Positions 1-7,550 of a stretch of 17,467 nucleotides of DNA are shown here, piece by piece. Both the position numbers and the translations under genes were made by a program. The first letter of the stretch is position 1. Every line of letters begins with the position of its first letter. The stretch comes from Erysipelotrichaceae bacterium (GTDB lineage: Bacteria > Bacillota_I > Bacilli_A > Erysipelotrichales > Erysipelotrichaceae): assembly GCA_003510215.1 (NCBI GenBank), contig DOKQ01000167.1, positions 1-17,467 on the forward strand. The letters are read 5' to 3'. The notes below the pieces were generated by a model that was not told the origin of the DNA, did not search any database, and was given only the letters and a program-made list of their open reading frames with translations.

Positions 1-401
1 TTGCATAGATGCTGGGCAAAGGCTGAAAGTCTGGCTTCCGTATAACGCATAGCTGCGGCCGGATCATCATCAATACTCCCATTGTTTCCCTGCATATCAA
101 TCAGAGGAACATTCATTTTCCATGTCTGTGACATACGGACCATGGCCTCATAAACACTGCTATCCCCATGAGGATGATAGTTACCGATGACCAAACCCAC
201 GGTTTTTGCGCTCTTGCGATACGCTTTATCAAAAGTGTTGCCATCATGATACATGGCATAGAGGATGCGGCGCTGAACCGGTTTGACACCATCACGGGCA
301 TCCGGCAAAGCACGGTCTTGAATAATGTATTTGGAATATCGACCGAAGCGGTCTTCCATCAAATCTTCCAGTAACATTTCCTTGTTTAAATTTTCAGCCA
401 T
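1..401 (-). CDS. parC: DNA topoisomerase IV subunit A, N-terminal part (cut by window edge)
   Basis: ParC is the DNA breakage-reunion subunit of topoisomerase IV, which decatenates daughter chromosomes together with ParE. The visible 133 or so residues begin MAENLNKEMLLEDLMEDRFG and contain the quinolone-resistance-determining segment HPHGDSSVYEAM, with Ser and Glu at the usual resistance positions (the wild-type-like state). They also contain the AAMRYTEARL block carrying the catalytic tyrosine. The start at 401 is set by an AGGAGGTG site just upstream. One base separates it from the parE stop (TAG-G-ATG), so the two are co-transcribed and probably translationally coupled. The C-terminal DNA-wrapping domain is outside the window. 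Assignment as ParC rather than GyrA rests on the adjacent parE and on the N-terminal sequence. Confidence 0.95.
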   Translation of the reverse strand, partial: MAENLNKEMLLEDLMEDRFGRYSKYIIQDRALPDARDGVKPVQRRILYAMYHDGNTFDKAYRKSAKTVGLVIGNYHPHGDSSVYEAMVRMSQTWKMNVPLIDMQGNNGSIDDDPAAAMRYTEARLSAFAQHLC

Positions 402-402
402 C

Positions 403-2319
403 CTACACCTCCTGTTCACTTTCTTCAAGGGTAAACTGTACATGACTTTCGATCCAGTCACGTCGAAGGTTGGCTTTATCTCCCATCAGAACACTCACTT
501 TCTTGTGAGCAGACAAGCCATCATCCAGAGTGACCTGAATCAGGCTGCGTGTCTGTGGATCCATCGTGGTTTCCCATAGTTGATCCGCATTCATCTCACC
601 TAACCCTTTGTATCGCTGTAACTCAGCTTTACCCATTTCTTCTTTCAGTATCGCCAATTGGATTTCATCATAGGCATAGGCCTGTTTGTTTCCTCGTTTC
701 AGCTTGAATAATGGAGGCTGGGCAATGTATACTTTCCCAGCTTCAATCAGTGGTTTCATATATCGGTAGAAAAAGGTAAGTAAAAGTACCTGGATGTGGG
801 CACCATCGGTATCCGCATCGGTCATAATGATGACTTTATCGTAATTACAGTCTTCCACCGCAAACTCAGCACCTACCCCTGCGCCTAAGGCATGAATAAT
901 AGTATTGAGTTCCTCGTTTTTCTCGATATCACTGATGGAAGCTTTCTCTGTATTTAACACTTTTCCGCGCAAAGGCAAAATTGCCTGAAACTTGGAGTCA
1001 CGTCCCTGTTTAGCACTACCACCCGCCGAATCACCTTCTACCAGAAACAGTTCGTTTTTCTTCGGGTTTTTTGTTTGGGCAGAGGCAAGTTTACCTGAAA
1101 GTACGCGGTCTGCCTTGCCGTTTTTCTTCCCTTTTCTGGCTTCTTCACGGGCTTTACGGGCCGCTTCTCTAGCGAGCGAAGCTTTTTGAATCTTCTTGAC
1201 AAGCTCAATGGAGAAATTGCGATTTTCCTCAAGATAAAAGGATAGTTTTTCACTCATGAGATTTTCAACCGCATTCTTCGCTTCCGAAGTACCCAGTTTT
1301 CCTTTGGTCTGACCTTCAAACTGAAGCAGATGTTCCGGAATACCTACGGAAATAATCACGGTCAGTCCTTCACGAATATCGCTGCCTTCAAAGTTCTTGT
1401 CCTTCTCTTTGAGCAATCCGGCTTTGCGGGCAAACTCATTGATTACTTTCGTCATCGCCGTTTTGGCACCGACCTCGTGGGTACCACCATCCTTGGTTCT
1501 GACCAGATTGACAAAGGAATAGATGTTTTCCTGATAGCTGTCGGTAAACTGAATCGCAACGGCTACATCAATCTCATTCACTTTTCCATCCATGATAAAT
1601 GGCTTGTGCAGTGTTGATTTATCTTCGTTGACATAGTTCATAAAGGCGAGTAAGCCTTGTTCATATTTAAAGGTTTCCTGTTTGTTACTACGTTCATCAA
1701 TCAATGTAAATGCGATACCATTAAGCAAAAACGCACTTTCACGTACCCGCTCCGCAATCCAGTCATAATGATATTCTGCATTGGTAAAAATTGACTTATC
1801 CGCTTTAAATCGGACCATACTACCAGTTTTGGTTGATTTACCGATTTCACTCAGCTTGCTTACTTTGCTTCCGCCCTGATCAAAGCGCAGTTGCACCGTT
1901 TTTCCATGATTGTTTACGGTTACTTCCAGCCAGCTTGAAAGTGCATTTACGACGGATGCGCCGACGCCATGCAACCCACCTGCGGTCTTATAGCCACCGG
2001 TCGATGAAAATTTGCCTCCCGCATGTAACACACGGAAAATGACTTCAAGAGTACTGACTCCGGAGCTGTGCATCCCTGTGGGCATGCCACGTCCTTCATC
2101 TTCAATGCGAATGATATCTCCCTTTTCAATCGCGACCACAATCTTTTTACCATAGCCATTTAACGCTTCATCAATGGCATTATCTAAAATTTCCCAGATT
2201 AAATGATGGAGTCCACGACTATCCGTGGATCCGATGTACATCCCCGGACGTTTGCGTACGGCTTCCAAACCTTCAAGTATCTGAATGCTCGACTCATCAT
2301 ATTGGTTGACTTTACTCAT
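403..2319 (-). CDS. parE: DNA topoisomerase IV subunit B (ATPase subunit)
   Basis: ParE is the ATP-hydrolysing subunit of topoisomerase IV. The protein is 638 residues, a usual length. It has the GHKL ATPase fold: EILDNAIDEA (about 43-52), DEGRGMP (74-80) and the ATP lid GGLHGVGASVVNA (114-126). A transducer domain follows. The TOPRIM domain has EGDSAGGSAKQGRD (428-441) and the metal-binding TDADTDGAHI (500-509). The C-terminal block includes RYKGLGEMNADQLWETTMDP. The start at 2319 has an AGGAGT site upstream and a good promoter (2342-2370). It is first in the parE-parC operon and diverges from plsY, a common arrangement in Bacillota. The parC partner is what separates it from GyrB. Confidence 0.96.
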   Translation of the reverse strand: MSKVNQYDESSIQILEGLEAVRKRPGMYIGSTDSRGLHHLIWEILDNAIDEALNGYGKKIVVAIEKGDIIRIEDEGRGMPTGMHSSGVSTLEVIFRVLHAGGKFSSTGGYKTAGGLHGVGASVVNALSSWLEVTVNNHGKTVQLRFDQGGSKVSKLSEIGKSTKTGSMVRFKADKSIFTNAEYHYDWIAERVRESAFLLNGIAFTLIDERSNKQETFKYEQGLLAFMNYVNEDKSTLHKPFIMDGKVNEIDVAVAIQFTDSYQENIYSFVNLVRTKDGGTHEVGAKTAMTKVINEFARKAGLLKEKDKNFEGSDIREGLTVIISVGIPEHLLQFEGQTKGKLGTSEAKNAVENLMSEKLSFYLEENRNFSIELVKKIQKASLAREAARKAREEARKGKKNGKADRVLSGKLASAQTKNPKKNELFLVEGDSAGGSAKQGRDSKFQAILPLRGKVLNTEKASISDIEKNEELNTIIHALGAGVGAEFAVEDCNYDKVIIMTDADTDGAHIQVLLLTFFYRYMKPLIEAGKVYIAQPPLFKLKRGNKQAYAYDEIQLAILKEEMGKAELQRYKGLGEMNADQLWETTMDPQTRSLIQVTLDDGLSAHKKVSVLMGDKANLRRDWIESHVQFTLEESEQEV

Positions 2320-2341
2320 ATAAAAACTCCTATCTTTTGAT

Positions 2342-2370
2342 ATTATACCGAAACTCTAAGATGATTTAAA
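2342..2370 (-). promoter_or_regulatory. Promoter of the parE-parC operon
   Basis: On the minus strand a perfect TATAAT (2342-2347) lies 17 bases from TTTAAA (2365-2370), which matches the TTGACA consensus at 4 of 6 positions. The predicted start is about 15-20 bases upstream of the parE ATG, leaving room for its AGGAGT site. I found no equally convincing promoter for the divergent plsY in this 97-base gap. Confidence 0.65.
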
Positions 2371-2416
2371 TAGGCCATAGCTTTACTTTGTGATAAAATA
2401 CGGTTGAGGTGATAAG

Positions 2417-3025
2417 ATGAACACAATTTACGCAGTGGTCATTGGTTATTTCTTTGGATCTATCCCATGGGCACTGATTATTGGTAAAGTATTTTATAAA
2501 GTAGATATACGTGAGCATGGCTCGGGTAATTTAGGTGGTTCGAATGCAGGAAGAGTTTTAGGCAGACACGTAGGCGCCATTGTAGGGGTTCTGGATGCAT
2601 TAAAAGCATTTATCGCCATAGGAATCACTCTGTTATTTGCGGACACTCACGCGGCTGTATTGGCCGGACTCGCAGCTTCCATTGGGCATTGCTACCCGGT
2701 CTTTGCGAAGTTTAAGGGTGGCAAGGCAGTTTCAACCGCCTTTGGTTATCTGTTTGGGATTTCTGTTTTCGTCACCAATCAGGTTCTGTGGCTGTTTATT
2801 ATCCCATTCGGCTTTTTCTTTGTTATGCTCAAAGGCACCAAGATTGTCTCACTGTCATCGATGACCGTGGTCACGATGGCTATGATCATTTCATTCTTTA
2901 TCGTGGATGATCGGTTTATTTCCTATGCGATGGTAGGGATTACCCTACTTGTCATCTATCGTCATCGCTCCAATATCAAGCGAATTCTCGATGGCAATGA
3001 AAATAAAATTACGTGGATGAAATAG
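2417..3025 (+). CDS. plsY: Acyl-phosphate:glycerol-3-phosphate acyltransferase PlsY
   Basis: PlsY is the integral-membrane enzyme that moves the acyl chain from acyl-phosphate (made by PlsX) to glycerol-3-phosphate, giving lysophosphatidate, the first committed step of phospholipid synthesis. The 202-residue length is normal. All three family signatures are present: GSIPWALIIGK (14-24), the glycine-rich GSGNLGGSNAGRVLG (about 36-50), and GHCYPVFAKFKGGKAVST (about 90-107). Several hydrophobic segments span the membrane. The start has GAGGTG six bases upstream. It is the only clear plus-strand gene here. Its last 17 bases overlap the end of the convergent oxidoreductase gene, and its terminator lies further inside that gene. 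Confidence 0.96.
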   Translation: MNTIYAVVIGYFFGSIPWALIIGKVFYKVDIREHGSGNLGGSNAGRVLGRHVGAIVGVLDALKAFIAIGITLLFADTHAAVLAGLAASIGHCYPVFAKFKGGKAVSTAFGYLFGISVFVTNQVLWLFIIPFGFFFVMLKGTKIVSLSSMTVVTMAMIISFFIVDDRFISYAMVGITLLVIYRHRSNIKRILDGNENKITWMK

Positions 3026-3968
3026 CCGGAGATTGGTTAAGTAGCTCCGTAAATAAACGATGTGAACTCATCGGATGAATTGGACTTTCAAGAAGTCCTT
3101 TTTTTATGCACTCGCAGCTATGATCAATGTAATAGGTAAATTCTGAAGGCTGTTCAATCGTGAATGTTTCACTTGTGCCATCATAGCGATGATAGGTTAC
3201 GGTGTTGGTTTTCCAAAAGTCATCGATAAAGATATAACCTTCAGTACCATAGATGCGTCCCGTATTTTTCATGGGCAAATCTATGCCTGCCTGAATGTTT
3301 GCGATACATCCTCCTTCAAACTGAAGGCGAAGTGAGGCAAAACCATCCACTCCGGTACTCATGGATACCTGGTTTCGATGTACATCCACCACCGGTTTTT
3401 TTATTAAGGATAACACAAGCGATAGCGGGTAACCTCCGACATCGAAACTGCCGCCACCACCAATCGCTGGATCAAACACCCAATGATCGAGGGAGGATAC
3501 AAAGCGATAGGAGTATGAAGCTTCGATGTATTGAACCTTGCCTAATACGCCCTGTTCGATCCATTCCTTCATTTTAGCTATGGTTGGTAAAAAGAGTCCT
3601 TTTTGCCCTTCCATTAAAAACAGCCCTTTTTCCTTTGCGAACGCAAATACTTCCTCGACATCTTCTACGTGATAAAGCATCGGCTTTTCGCAGATGACAT
3701 GTTTCCCTGCCGCAAGTGATTGCAGAATCAGCTGTTTATGGGATGCGGGAGGTGTGCTGATATAAACACAATCGACTTCAGGTAACCTGAGTACATCCTC
3801 AATACTGCCTGCATGCACAATGTCATATTGGTTGGCATACGCAACTGCTTTCTGATCATCCCGTGCGCCCACAGCGATGATGTGGGCATGCAAACTGTGT
3901 TTAACTCCTAAGACAAATCGATGACTGATTTTTCCTGGCCCGATAATGGCAAAGTTAATTCGTGACAT
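3009..3968 (-). CDS. Gfo/Idh/MocA-family NAD(P)-dependent oxidoreductase
   Basis: The family oxidises or reduces sugars, inositols, diols or related compounds with NAD(P); the substrate cannot be told from sequence. The 319-residue protein opens with a Rossmann fold (FAIIGPGKISHRF, 6-18) and has the family lysine motif HVICEKPM (90-97). The substrate-domain block GGGSFDVGGYPLSLV (171-185) matches the usual D-x-G-x-Y pattern. Late in the protein is the common G-x-x-ESP-x-x-P block (KKGLLESPIHPMSS). I chose the ATG at 3968 because AGGAGG lies six bases before it; an ATG six bases upstream abuts the same site. The start overlaps the preceding glycosyltransferase by 14 bases, so the two are coupled. 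The 3' end overlaps plsY on the other strand. Confidence 0.88.
   Translation of the reverse strand: MSRINFAIIGPGKISHRFVLGVKHSLHAHIIAVGARDDQKAVAYANQYDIVHAGSIEDVLRLPEVDCVYISTPPASHKQLILQSLAAGKHVICEKPMLYHVEDVEEVFAFAKEKGLFLMEGQKGLFLPTIAKMKEWIEQGVLGKVQYIEASYSYRFVSSLDHWVFDPAIGGGGSFDVGGYPLSLVLSLIKKPVVDVHRNQVSMSTGVDGFASLRLQFEGGCIANIQAGIDLPMKNTGRIYGTEGYIFIDDFWKTNTVTYHRYDGTSETFTIEQPSEFTYYIDHSCECIKKGLLESPIHPMSSHRLFTELLNQSPAISST
3082..3105 (+). terminator. Intrinsic terminator of plsY, inside the opposing gene
   Basis: The plus strand has GGACTT (82-87 past 3000), a five-base loop, AAGTCC, then seven T residues (3099-3105). This is a textbook rho-independent terminator about 57 bases after the plsY stop. 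It lies within the coding region of the convergent oxidoreductase gene, where the minus strand encodes KKGLLESP. Confidence 0.85.
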
Positions 3969-4665
3969 ACACATCCTCCTTATAGATTGTTTCTGCTTCT
4001 TCTTCACTGATGATTCCCTGATCCACTAACATAGATAAAACAATCTTCTGTCGAGCCTTGGCTCGCTGAAAATGATTGCTTAACTGAAAGCGTGAGGGCG
4101 ATTGCGGCAATCCCGCTAGCAACGTTGCCTGCCCTTGAGTTAATCCATCGGGTAACGTGTTGAAATAGCCTGTGGAAGCCCGTTGGATACCTGTGTATCC
4201 ATCCCCGAAATAGATGATATTGACATACATTTCCAGAATCTCATCTTTGGTGTATTGAGCCTCAAGGTCATAGAGCAGATATATTTCAATGATTTTTCTC
4301 ATCAGATTGGGCCGATAGTCAAAATAGAGGTTTTTAGCGACTTGTTGGGGGATGGTACTTCCTCCCTGAGCTAAGCTGAGTTTGCTCACGTTAGTCATCA
4401 TGGCCCGACCAAAGGCTCGAAAATCAAAGCCGTTGCGCTGATAAAACCGCTTGTCTTCCACCGCAACAACCGTTTCAAGATAAAATGAATCAATCTGATC
4501 AATGGTCACATAGGTGGATTTGCTTCGCTGATCTTCCATCATCTGATGTAAAGGTGCATTGGATATAAGTAATCGGTATTGAATATAGCCGATAGCGAAC
4601 AAACTGAAAATAACTGCCAAAGCAACCACAATCAACCGTTTGAACCATTTTAAAAGAAACTTCAT
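3955..4665 (-). CDS. Monofunctional peptidoglycan glycosyltransferase (GT51), membrane-anchored
   Basis: GT51 enzymes polymerise lipid II into glycan strands. This protein (236 residues) has one N-terminal membrane anchor (about 8-29) and then only a glycosyltransferase domain; there is no penicillin-binding transpeptidase domain, so it is an MtgA/SgtB-like enzyme. Visible motifs are AVEDKRFYQRNGFDFRAFGRA (split around catalytic Glu70), GGSTIPQQVAKN (101-112), RKIIEIYLLYDLE (123-135) and KDEILEMYVNIIYFGDGYTGI (about 140-160, second catalytic Glu). I chose the start at 4665 (MKFLLKWFKR) because an AGAGGTG site precedes it. A start at 4710 would put 15 poorly supported residues ahead of the anchor and would lie within the upstream terminator. 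It is coupled to the oxidoreductase downstream; the functional link is unclear. Confidence 0.92.
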   Translation of the reverse strand: MKFLLKWFKRLIVVALAVIFSLFAIGYIQYRLLISNAPLHQMMEDQRSKSTYVTIDQIDSFYLETVVAVEDKRFYQRNGFDFRAFGRAMMTNVSKLSLAQGGSTIPQQVAKNLYFDYRPNLMRKIIEIYLLYDLEAQYTKDEILEMYVNIIYFGDGYTGIQRASTGYFNTLPDGLTQGQATLLAGLPQSPSRFQLSNHFQRAKARQKIVLSMLVDQGIISEEEAETIYKEDVYVTN

Positions 4666-4694
4666 GCTTATCACCTCTATTATTATATCAAAGA

Positions 4695-4724
4695 AGTCAA
4701 AAGAAAACACAGTTTCCTGTGCTT
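4695..4724 (-). terminator. Intrinsic terminator after the yneF-like gene
   Basis: Minus-strand hairpin: AAGCACAG (4717-4724), a GAAA tetraloop, CTGTGTTT (4705-4712), then a T-rich run. The first arm begins inside the TAA stop of the UPF0154 gene. This separates that gene from the glycosyltransferase downstream. Confidence 0.65.
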
Positions 4725-4941
4725 ACTTGTATTGGTCCATTGATTTCATGATTTGGCGAATTTGAGCCTCGGAAGGCTTGCGCCCCATTTGCATAAACAT
4801 CGCACGAATCATCTTTTCATTAATCGGTGGATTTTCTTTCAATTGTTTTAAGAATGTCTTACGGGTGAAGTAGTATCCAAGTCCACCACCGATAAGCAAT
4901 CCAACGATTAAACTAATTAAACTCATCCAAAAATCGTTCAT
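4723..4941 (-). CDS. yneF: UPF0154 / YneF-family small membrane protein
   Basis: This 72-residue protein has one N-terminal hydrophobic segment (about 5-25, rich in glycine: GLLIGGGLGYYFTRK). The characteristic UPF0154 tail follows: LKENPPINEKMIRAMFMQMG, then RKPSEAQIRQIMKSM. That tail is diagnostic of the YneF family of Bacillota. The molecular function is not established; the protein is expected to sit in the cytoplasmic membrane with a cytosolic helical tail. An AGGTGA site precedes the start, and the gene has its own candidate promoter and terminator, so it looks monocistronic. Confidence 0.9.
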   Translation of the reverse strand: MNDFWMSLISLIVGLLIGGGLGYYFTRKTFLKQLKENPPINEKMIRAMFMQMGRKPSEAQIRQIMKSMDQYK

Positions 4942-4970
4942 ATATTTCTTTCACCTATCCTTACCCATCC

Positions 4971-4999
4971 ATTTTAACGATTTATCTCTCAAATTACAA
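4971..4999 (-). promoter_or_regulatory. Candidate promoter of the yneF-like gene
   Basis: Minus strand: TTGTAA (4994-4999), a 17-base spacer, and TAAAAT (4971-4976). It lies 30 bases before the yneF-like start and just after the stop of the tandem membrane-protein genes. No strong terminator is visible between them. Confidence 0.5.
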
Positions 5000-5019
5000 G
5001 AGGCAATTTTGTTAGAAAC

Positions 5020-5760
5020 CTAAAGTGGCAGCCTCGTTATCAGAAAACCACCCAGGATCAAACTGGCTGCATTTGCTAATAAAACCGCAAAAAACAGTTT
5101 AACACGTTTCTTTTCCTTGCTAAGGGATAAAAAGGTAATCCATTCCACCAATAAAATCACAAACTCATAAATAACCAAGGCGATAAGAGCATAGGTACCG
5201 ATAGGCATATTCGCATTCAATGAAAGATTAAGCCACCCCTGGGTTAAAAGATTAATCATCAGAAAGAGAATCCAGAAGCGCATACTTCGATAACCGAGCA
5301 AGAAAAAGATCAGTGCTTCTACTAACAGTGTGAGTCCCAATCGCAACCCGACCAGCTGTACATCCCTTAAAAATGACTTTCCCTTACTCAATGTACCTGT
5401 ATCCAGATCCAAGGTATAGAGCGTGTTGTATCCGGACAAATCCATCTGAGTAGAAATTTGCATCTGTTGTTCAGCCACAACGATCGTCAATGTAACTTGT
5501 ACTGATGTAAGATCCTTACTTCGTAACGAAGGGTGCTCAGAATAGAAAAAGCGCAGATAACTTTCAAAGGAAGACGCATAGGGATACCCTTCAACCGTTA
5601 TCTCTTCGATTTGAAGGGTTCCTCGCATTTCCTTGTGCTCACCGGATACCAAAATCCAAAGCATCGGCGGTTCAGCCGAGTTTGCTTTTGCATTCACCAT
5701 AAACCCACTCATCATAAGACTTAGAAGAAGAATGAACCCTATCATTTTTACATGTTTCAT
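5020..5760 (-). CDS. Unrecognised membrane protein, second of a tandem paralogous pair
   Basis: I do not recognise this family. The protein has a signal peptide (MKHVKMIGFILLLSLMMSGF, ending near VNAKANSA). A predicted extracytoplasmic region of about 110 residues follows, with EPPMLWILVSGEHKEMRGTL and ESYLRFFYSE. The C-terminal half has about four membrane helices containing conserved polar residues (VEALIFFL, INLLTQG, YEFVILLVEW, ANAASLILGGFLITRLPL). It aligns end to end with the protein encoded just upstream. That alignment supports the start at 5760, which has a weak, distant AGGG. An ATG at 5796, in an ATGA overlap with the upstream stop, would add 12 residues ahead of the signal peptide and has no ribosome binding site, but could be used by coupling. 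Confidence 0.8.
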   Translation of the reverse strand: MKHVKMIGFILLLSLMMSGFMVNAKANSAEPPMLWILVSGEHKEMRGTLQIEEITVEGYPYASSFESYLRFFYSEHPSLRSKDLTSVQVTLTIVVAEQQMQISTQMDLSGYNTLYTLDLDTGTLSKGKSFLRDVQLVGLRLGLTLLVEALIFFLLGYRSMRFWILFLMINLLTQGWLNLSLNANMPIGTYALIALVIYEFVILLVEWITFLSLSKEKKRVKLFFAVLLANAASLILGGFLITRLPL

Positions 5761-5792
5761 ACGAATCACTTGCCCTTTCATTTGCGTGTTGG

Positions 5793-6539
5793 TCATAGCG
5801 GAAGCATTGTAATTAAAAAACCACCGAGAATTAGACTGGCCATATTGGCCACAAAGACTGTGAGCATCAGTTTGGCTTTTCGTTGATCTTCACTGACAAA
5901 AAAGAAGACCAGCCATTCCACAATTAAAATGACAATTTCATAAAAAACAAGTGCTAACATCGCATATGAACCGACAGGCACTTCTGCGTTAAGTAACCCA
6001 TGAAGTATTCCCTGAGTGAATAGATTAATTAGGATAAAAGCGATCCAGATGCGCTTTTCTTTAAATCCAAACAGAAAGAAGATCAAGGCTTCGACGAATA
6101 TGGTCAGAATAACTCGAAGTCCGACCAACAGTACACTTCGTGCCAGTGATTTACCTTCAAAAAGTGTCTTCTGATCCAAATCAAAGGTATACATGGTATT
6201 GTAATCTCTCATTTGCAGCACATCTTCGATGATGTACTTTTCGCCGGTGAGATGAATGGTTACGATTGCCTGTACTTTTTCTTTTGTATAACTGTTTAAT
6301 TGAGATTCATCGGAAAAATAGAAGCGCAGATAACTTTCATAACGCGTGATGTAGGGGCGACCAAATAGTGTGACTCCTTCGAGTTGAAGGGTTCCACTCA
6401 GATCCTTGTGTTCTCCCGAAATCAAAATCCAAAGCATTGGTGGCTCATCCGCATTTGCCTTTGCATTTACGGTAAAAGCACCAAGTAAAACAAGCATAAG
6501 CATCAAACATATTCCCCAACGTTTACATACATGTATCAT
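5793..6539 (-). CDS. Unrecognised membrane protein, first of a tandem paralogous pair
   Basis: This 248-residue paralogue of the next gene has a signal peptide (through about residue 28, VNAKANADE). Its extracytoplasmic segment contains EPPMLWILISGEHKDLSGTL and ESYLRFYFSD. About four C-terminal helices follow, with VEALIFFLFGFKEKRIWIAF, INLFTQG, YEIVILIVEWLVFF and ANMASLILGGFLITMLPL. The strongest shared blocks are the PPMLWILxSGEHK segment after the signal peptide and the last helix. A TGAGGT site six bases from the start supports the ATG at 6539. A terminator upstream separates it from the ABC transporter, and a promoter overlapped by an inverted repeat lies at 6552-6586. No enzymatic motif is visible. 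Sensing, or a role in an envelope complex, is conceivable but unsupported. Confidence 0.82.
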   Translation of the reverse strand: MIHVCKRWGICLMLMLVLLGAFTVNAKANADEPPMLWILISGEHKDLSGTLQLEGVTLFGRPYITRYESYLRFYFSDESQLNSYTKEKVQAIVTIHLTGEKYIIEDVLQMRDYNTMYTFDLDQKTLFEGKSLARSVLLVGLRVILTIFVEALIFFLFGFKEKRIWIAFILINLFTQGILHGLLNAEVPVGSYAMLALVFYEIVILIVEWLVFFFVSEDQRKAKLMLTVFVANMASLILGGFLITMLPL

Positions 6540-6556
6540 GATTTTACCTCACTGAA

Positions 6557-6586
6557 ATTATCTTAGCATATATTTCAGTTTTGCAA
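6557..6586 (-). promoter_or_regulatory. Candidate promoter of the tandem membrane-protein genes, with overlapping inverted repeat
   Basis: Minus strand: TTGCAA (6581-6586), an 18-base spacer, GATAAT (6557-6562). An inverted repeat, CTGAAAT (6572-6578) and ATTTCAG (6552-6558) with 13 bases between, covers the spacer and the -10. This is a possible operator. The repeat is A/T-rich, so chance is not excluded. Confidence 0.4.
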
Positions 6587-6590
6587 CATA

Positions 6591-6619
6591 GAAAAAGCGA
6601 AGCTAAATGGTGGCTTCGC
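6591..6619 (-). terminator. Intrinsic terminator of the typA-ABC transporter unit
   Basis: Minus strand: GCGAAGC (6613-6619), a nine-base loop that contains the TAG stop of the transporter, GCTTCGC (6597-6603), then TTTTT. It is a perfect 7-bp stem. The hairpin overlaps the last codons of the gene. Confidence 0.85.
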
Positions 6620-7550
6620 CTTGACGTAAATGATAGTAGAACCCTTTTTGATTCATCAGTTGGGTATGATTTCCTTCTTCCAGAATACCATCTTTGCTTA
6701 AGACCAGAATCTGATCTGCCTTTTCGATGGTAGACAAGCGATGGGCAATGACCAAAGTGGTACGACCGACTGAGAGTGTTTCAAGTGTTCGCTGAATGTA
6801 TCGTTCAGTCTTATTGTCAAGTGCACTTGTTGCTTCATCGAGAATCAGAATCGGAGGATTCTTTAGAAAAACGCGTGCCAGAGCAATGCGCTGTTTCTGT
6901 CCGCCAGAAAGTTTAACGCCGCGCTGACCAATTTGAGTATCAAGTCCTGATGGCAAGTCGCTGACAAACTCCCAGGCTTCCGCCTTTTTGAGTGCATCAA
7001 TCAGCTCCTGCTGAGATGCTTCCGGTTTAGCAATGGCCAAATTTTCTCCGATAGTTCCGGCAAAGATGAATACATCCTGCTGAATGATACCAATTTGTCT
7101 ACGAAGAAATCCTAAATCGAAATCACGAATGTCAATCTCATCGATCGTAATTCTTCCTTGTTCAACTTCATAGAATCGTGGAATCAGAGATGCCAGAGTG
7201 GTTTTTCCACCTCCACTTGGACCAACCAGAGCCAAGGTTTTTCCTTCAGGAATATGAATATTGATGCTATTGAGGACAATGTCTTCTTCCACATCCCCAT
7301 AACCAAAGGTTACATTTTCGAAGCGGATGCGACCAGAGATGGCTAAATCATCGATTTTATCGCCCGCATTTGACTGTGCCGGTGTATCGACCACTTCCAG
7401 AAAACGTTCAAATCCAGCCATTGCCTGATTGTATTGCATGATGAATCCTGAGATGCGGTTAATGGGTTGCTGAAAGAGCTGCACATACAGTAAAAACTCG
7501 ACAAGTCCGCCAATGGACATCTGATTGGAAATAATGAGCCGGGCTCCCAC
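6603..7550 (-). CDS. ABC transporter, C-terminal fragment: end of the membrane domain plus the complete ATPase domain
   Basis: This is the downstream reading frame of a split ABC half-transporter (MdlB/MsbA/BmrA-like). Numbered from the in-frame ATG at 7550, it holds the last transmembrane part and a full nucleotide-binding domain: Walker A GPSGGGKTT (110-118), Q-loop IGIIQQDVF, signature LSGGQKQ (214-220), Walker B ILILDEA (234-240) and switch histidine VIAHRLS (His270). The frame stays open upstream to the shift site at 7580-7586, giving FFIYIIQLVVFFVGARL, a proper transmembrane continuation. The ATG at 7550 is therefore probably not a true start; no ribosome binding site stands before it. 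All ATPase motifs are intact. Joined with the upstream fragment by a -1 shift, the protein would be about 572 residues, the normal length. Confidence 0.85.
   Translation of the reverse strand: MGARLIISNQMSIGGLVEFLLYVQLFQQPINRISGFIMQYNQAMAGFERFLEVVDTPAQSNAGDKIDDLAISGRIRFENVTFGYGDVEEDIVLNSINIHIPEGKTLALVGPSGGGKTTLASLIPRFYEVEQGRITIDEIDIRDFDLGFLRRQIGIIQQDVFIFAGTIGENLAIAKPEASQQELIDALKKAEAWEFVSDLPSGLDTQIGQRGVKLSGGQKQRIALARVFLKNPPILILDEATSALDNKTERYIQRTLETLSVGRTTLVIAHRLSTIEKADQILVLSKDGILEEGNHTQLMNQKGFYYHLRQGEATI

Noticed and set aside
2394..2399. TAAAAT as a -10 for plsY
   Set aside because: The predicted start would fall on the ribosome binding site and no -35 match lies 16-18 bases upstream.
4682..4687. 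TATAAT just ahead of the glycosyltransferase gene (minus strand)
   Set aside because: Transcription from it would begin at or inside the ribosome binding site, and no -35 element stands at the right distance; an A/T-rich chance match is likelier.
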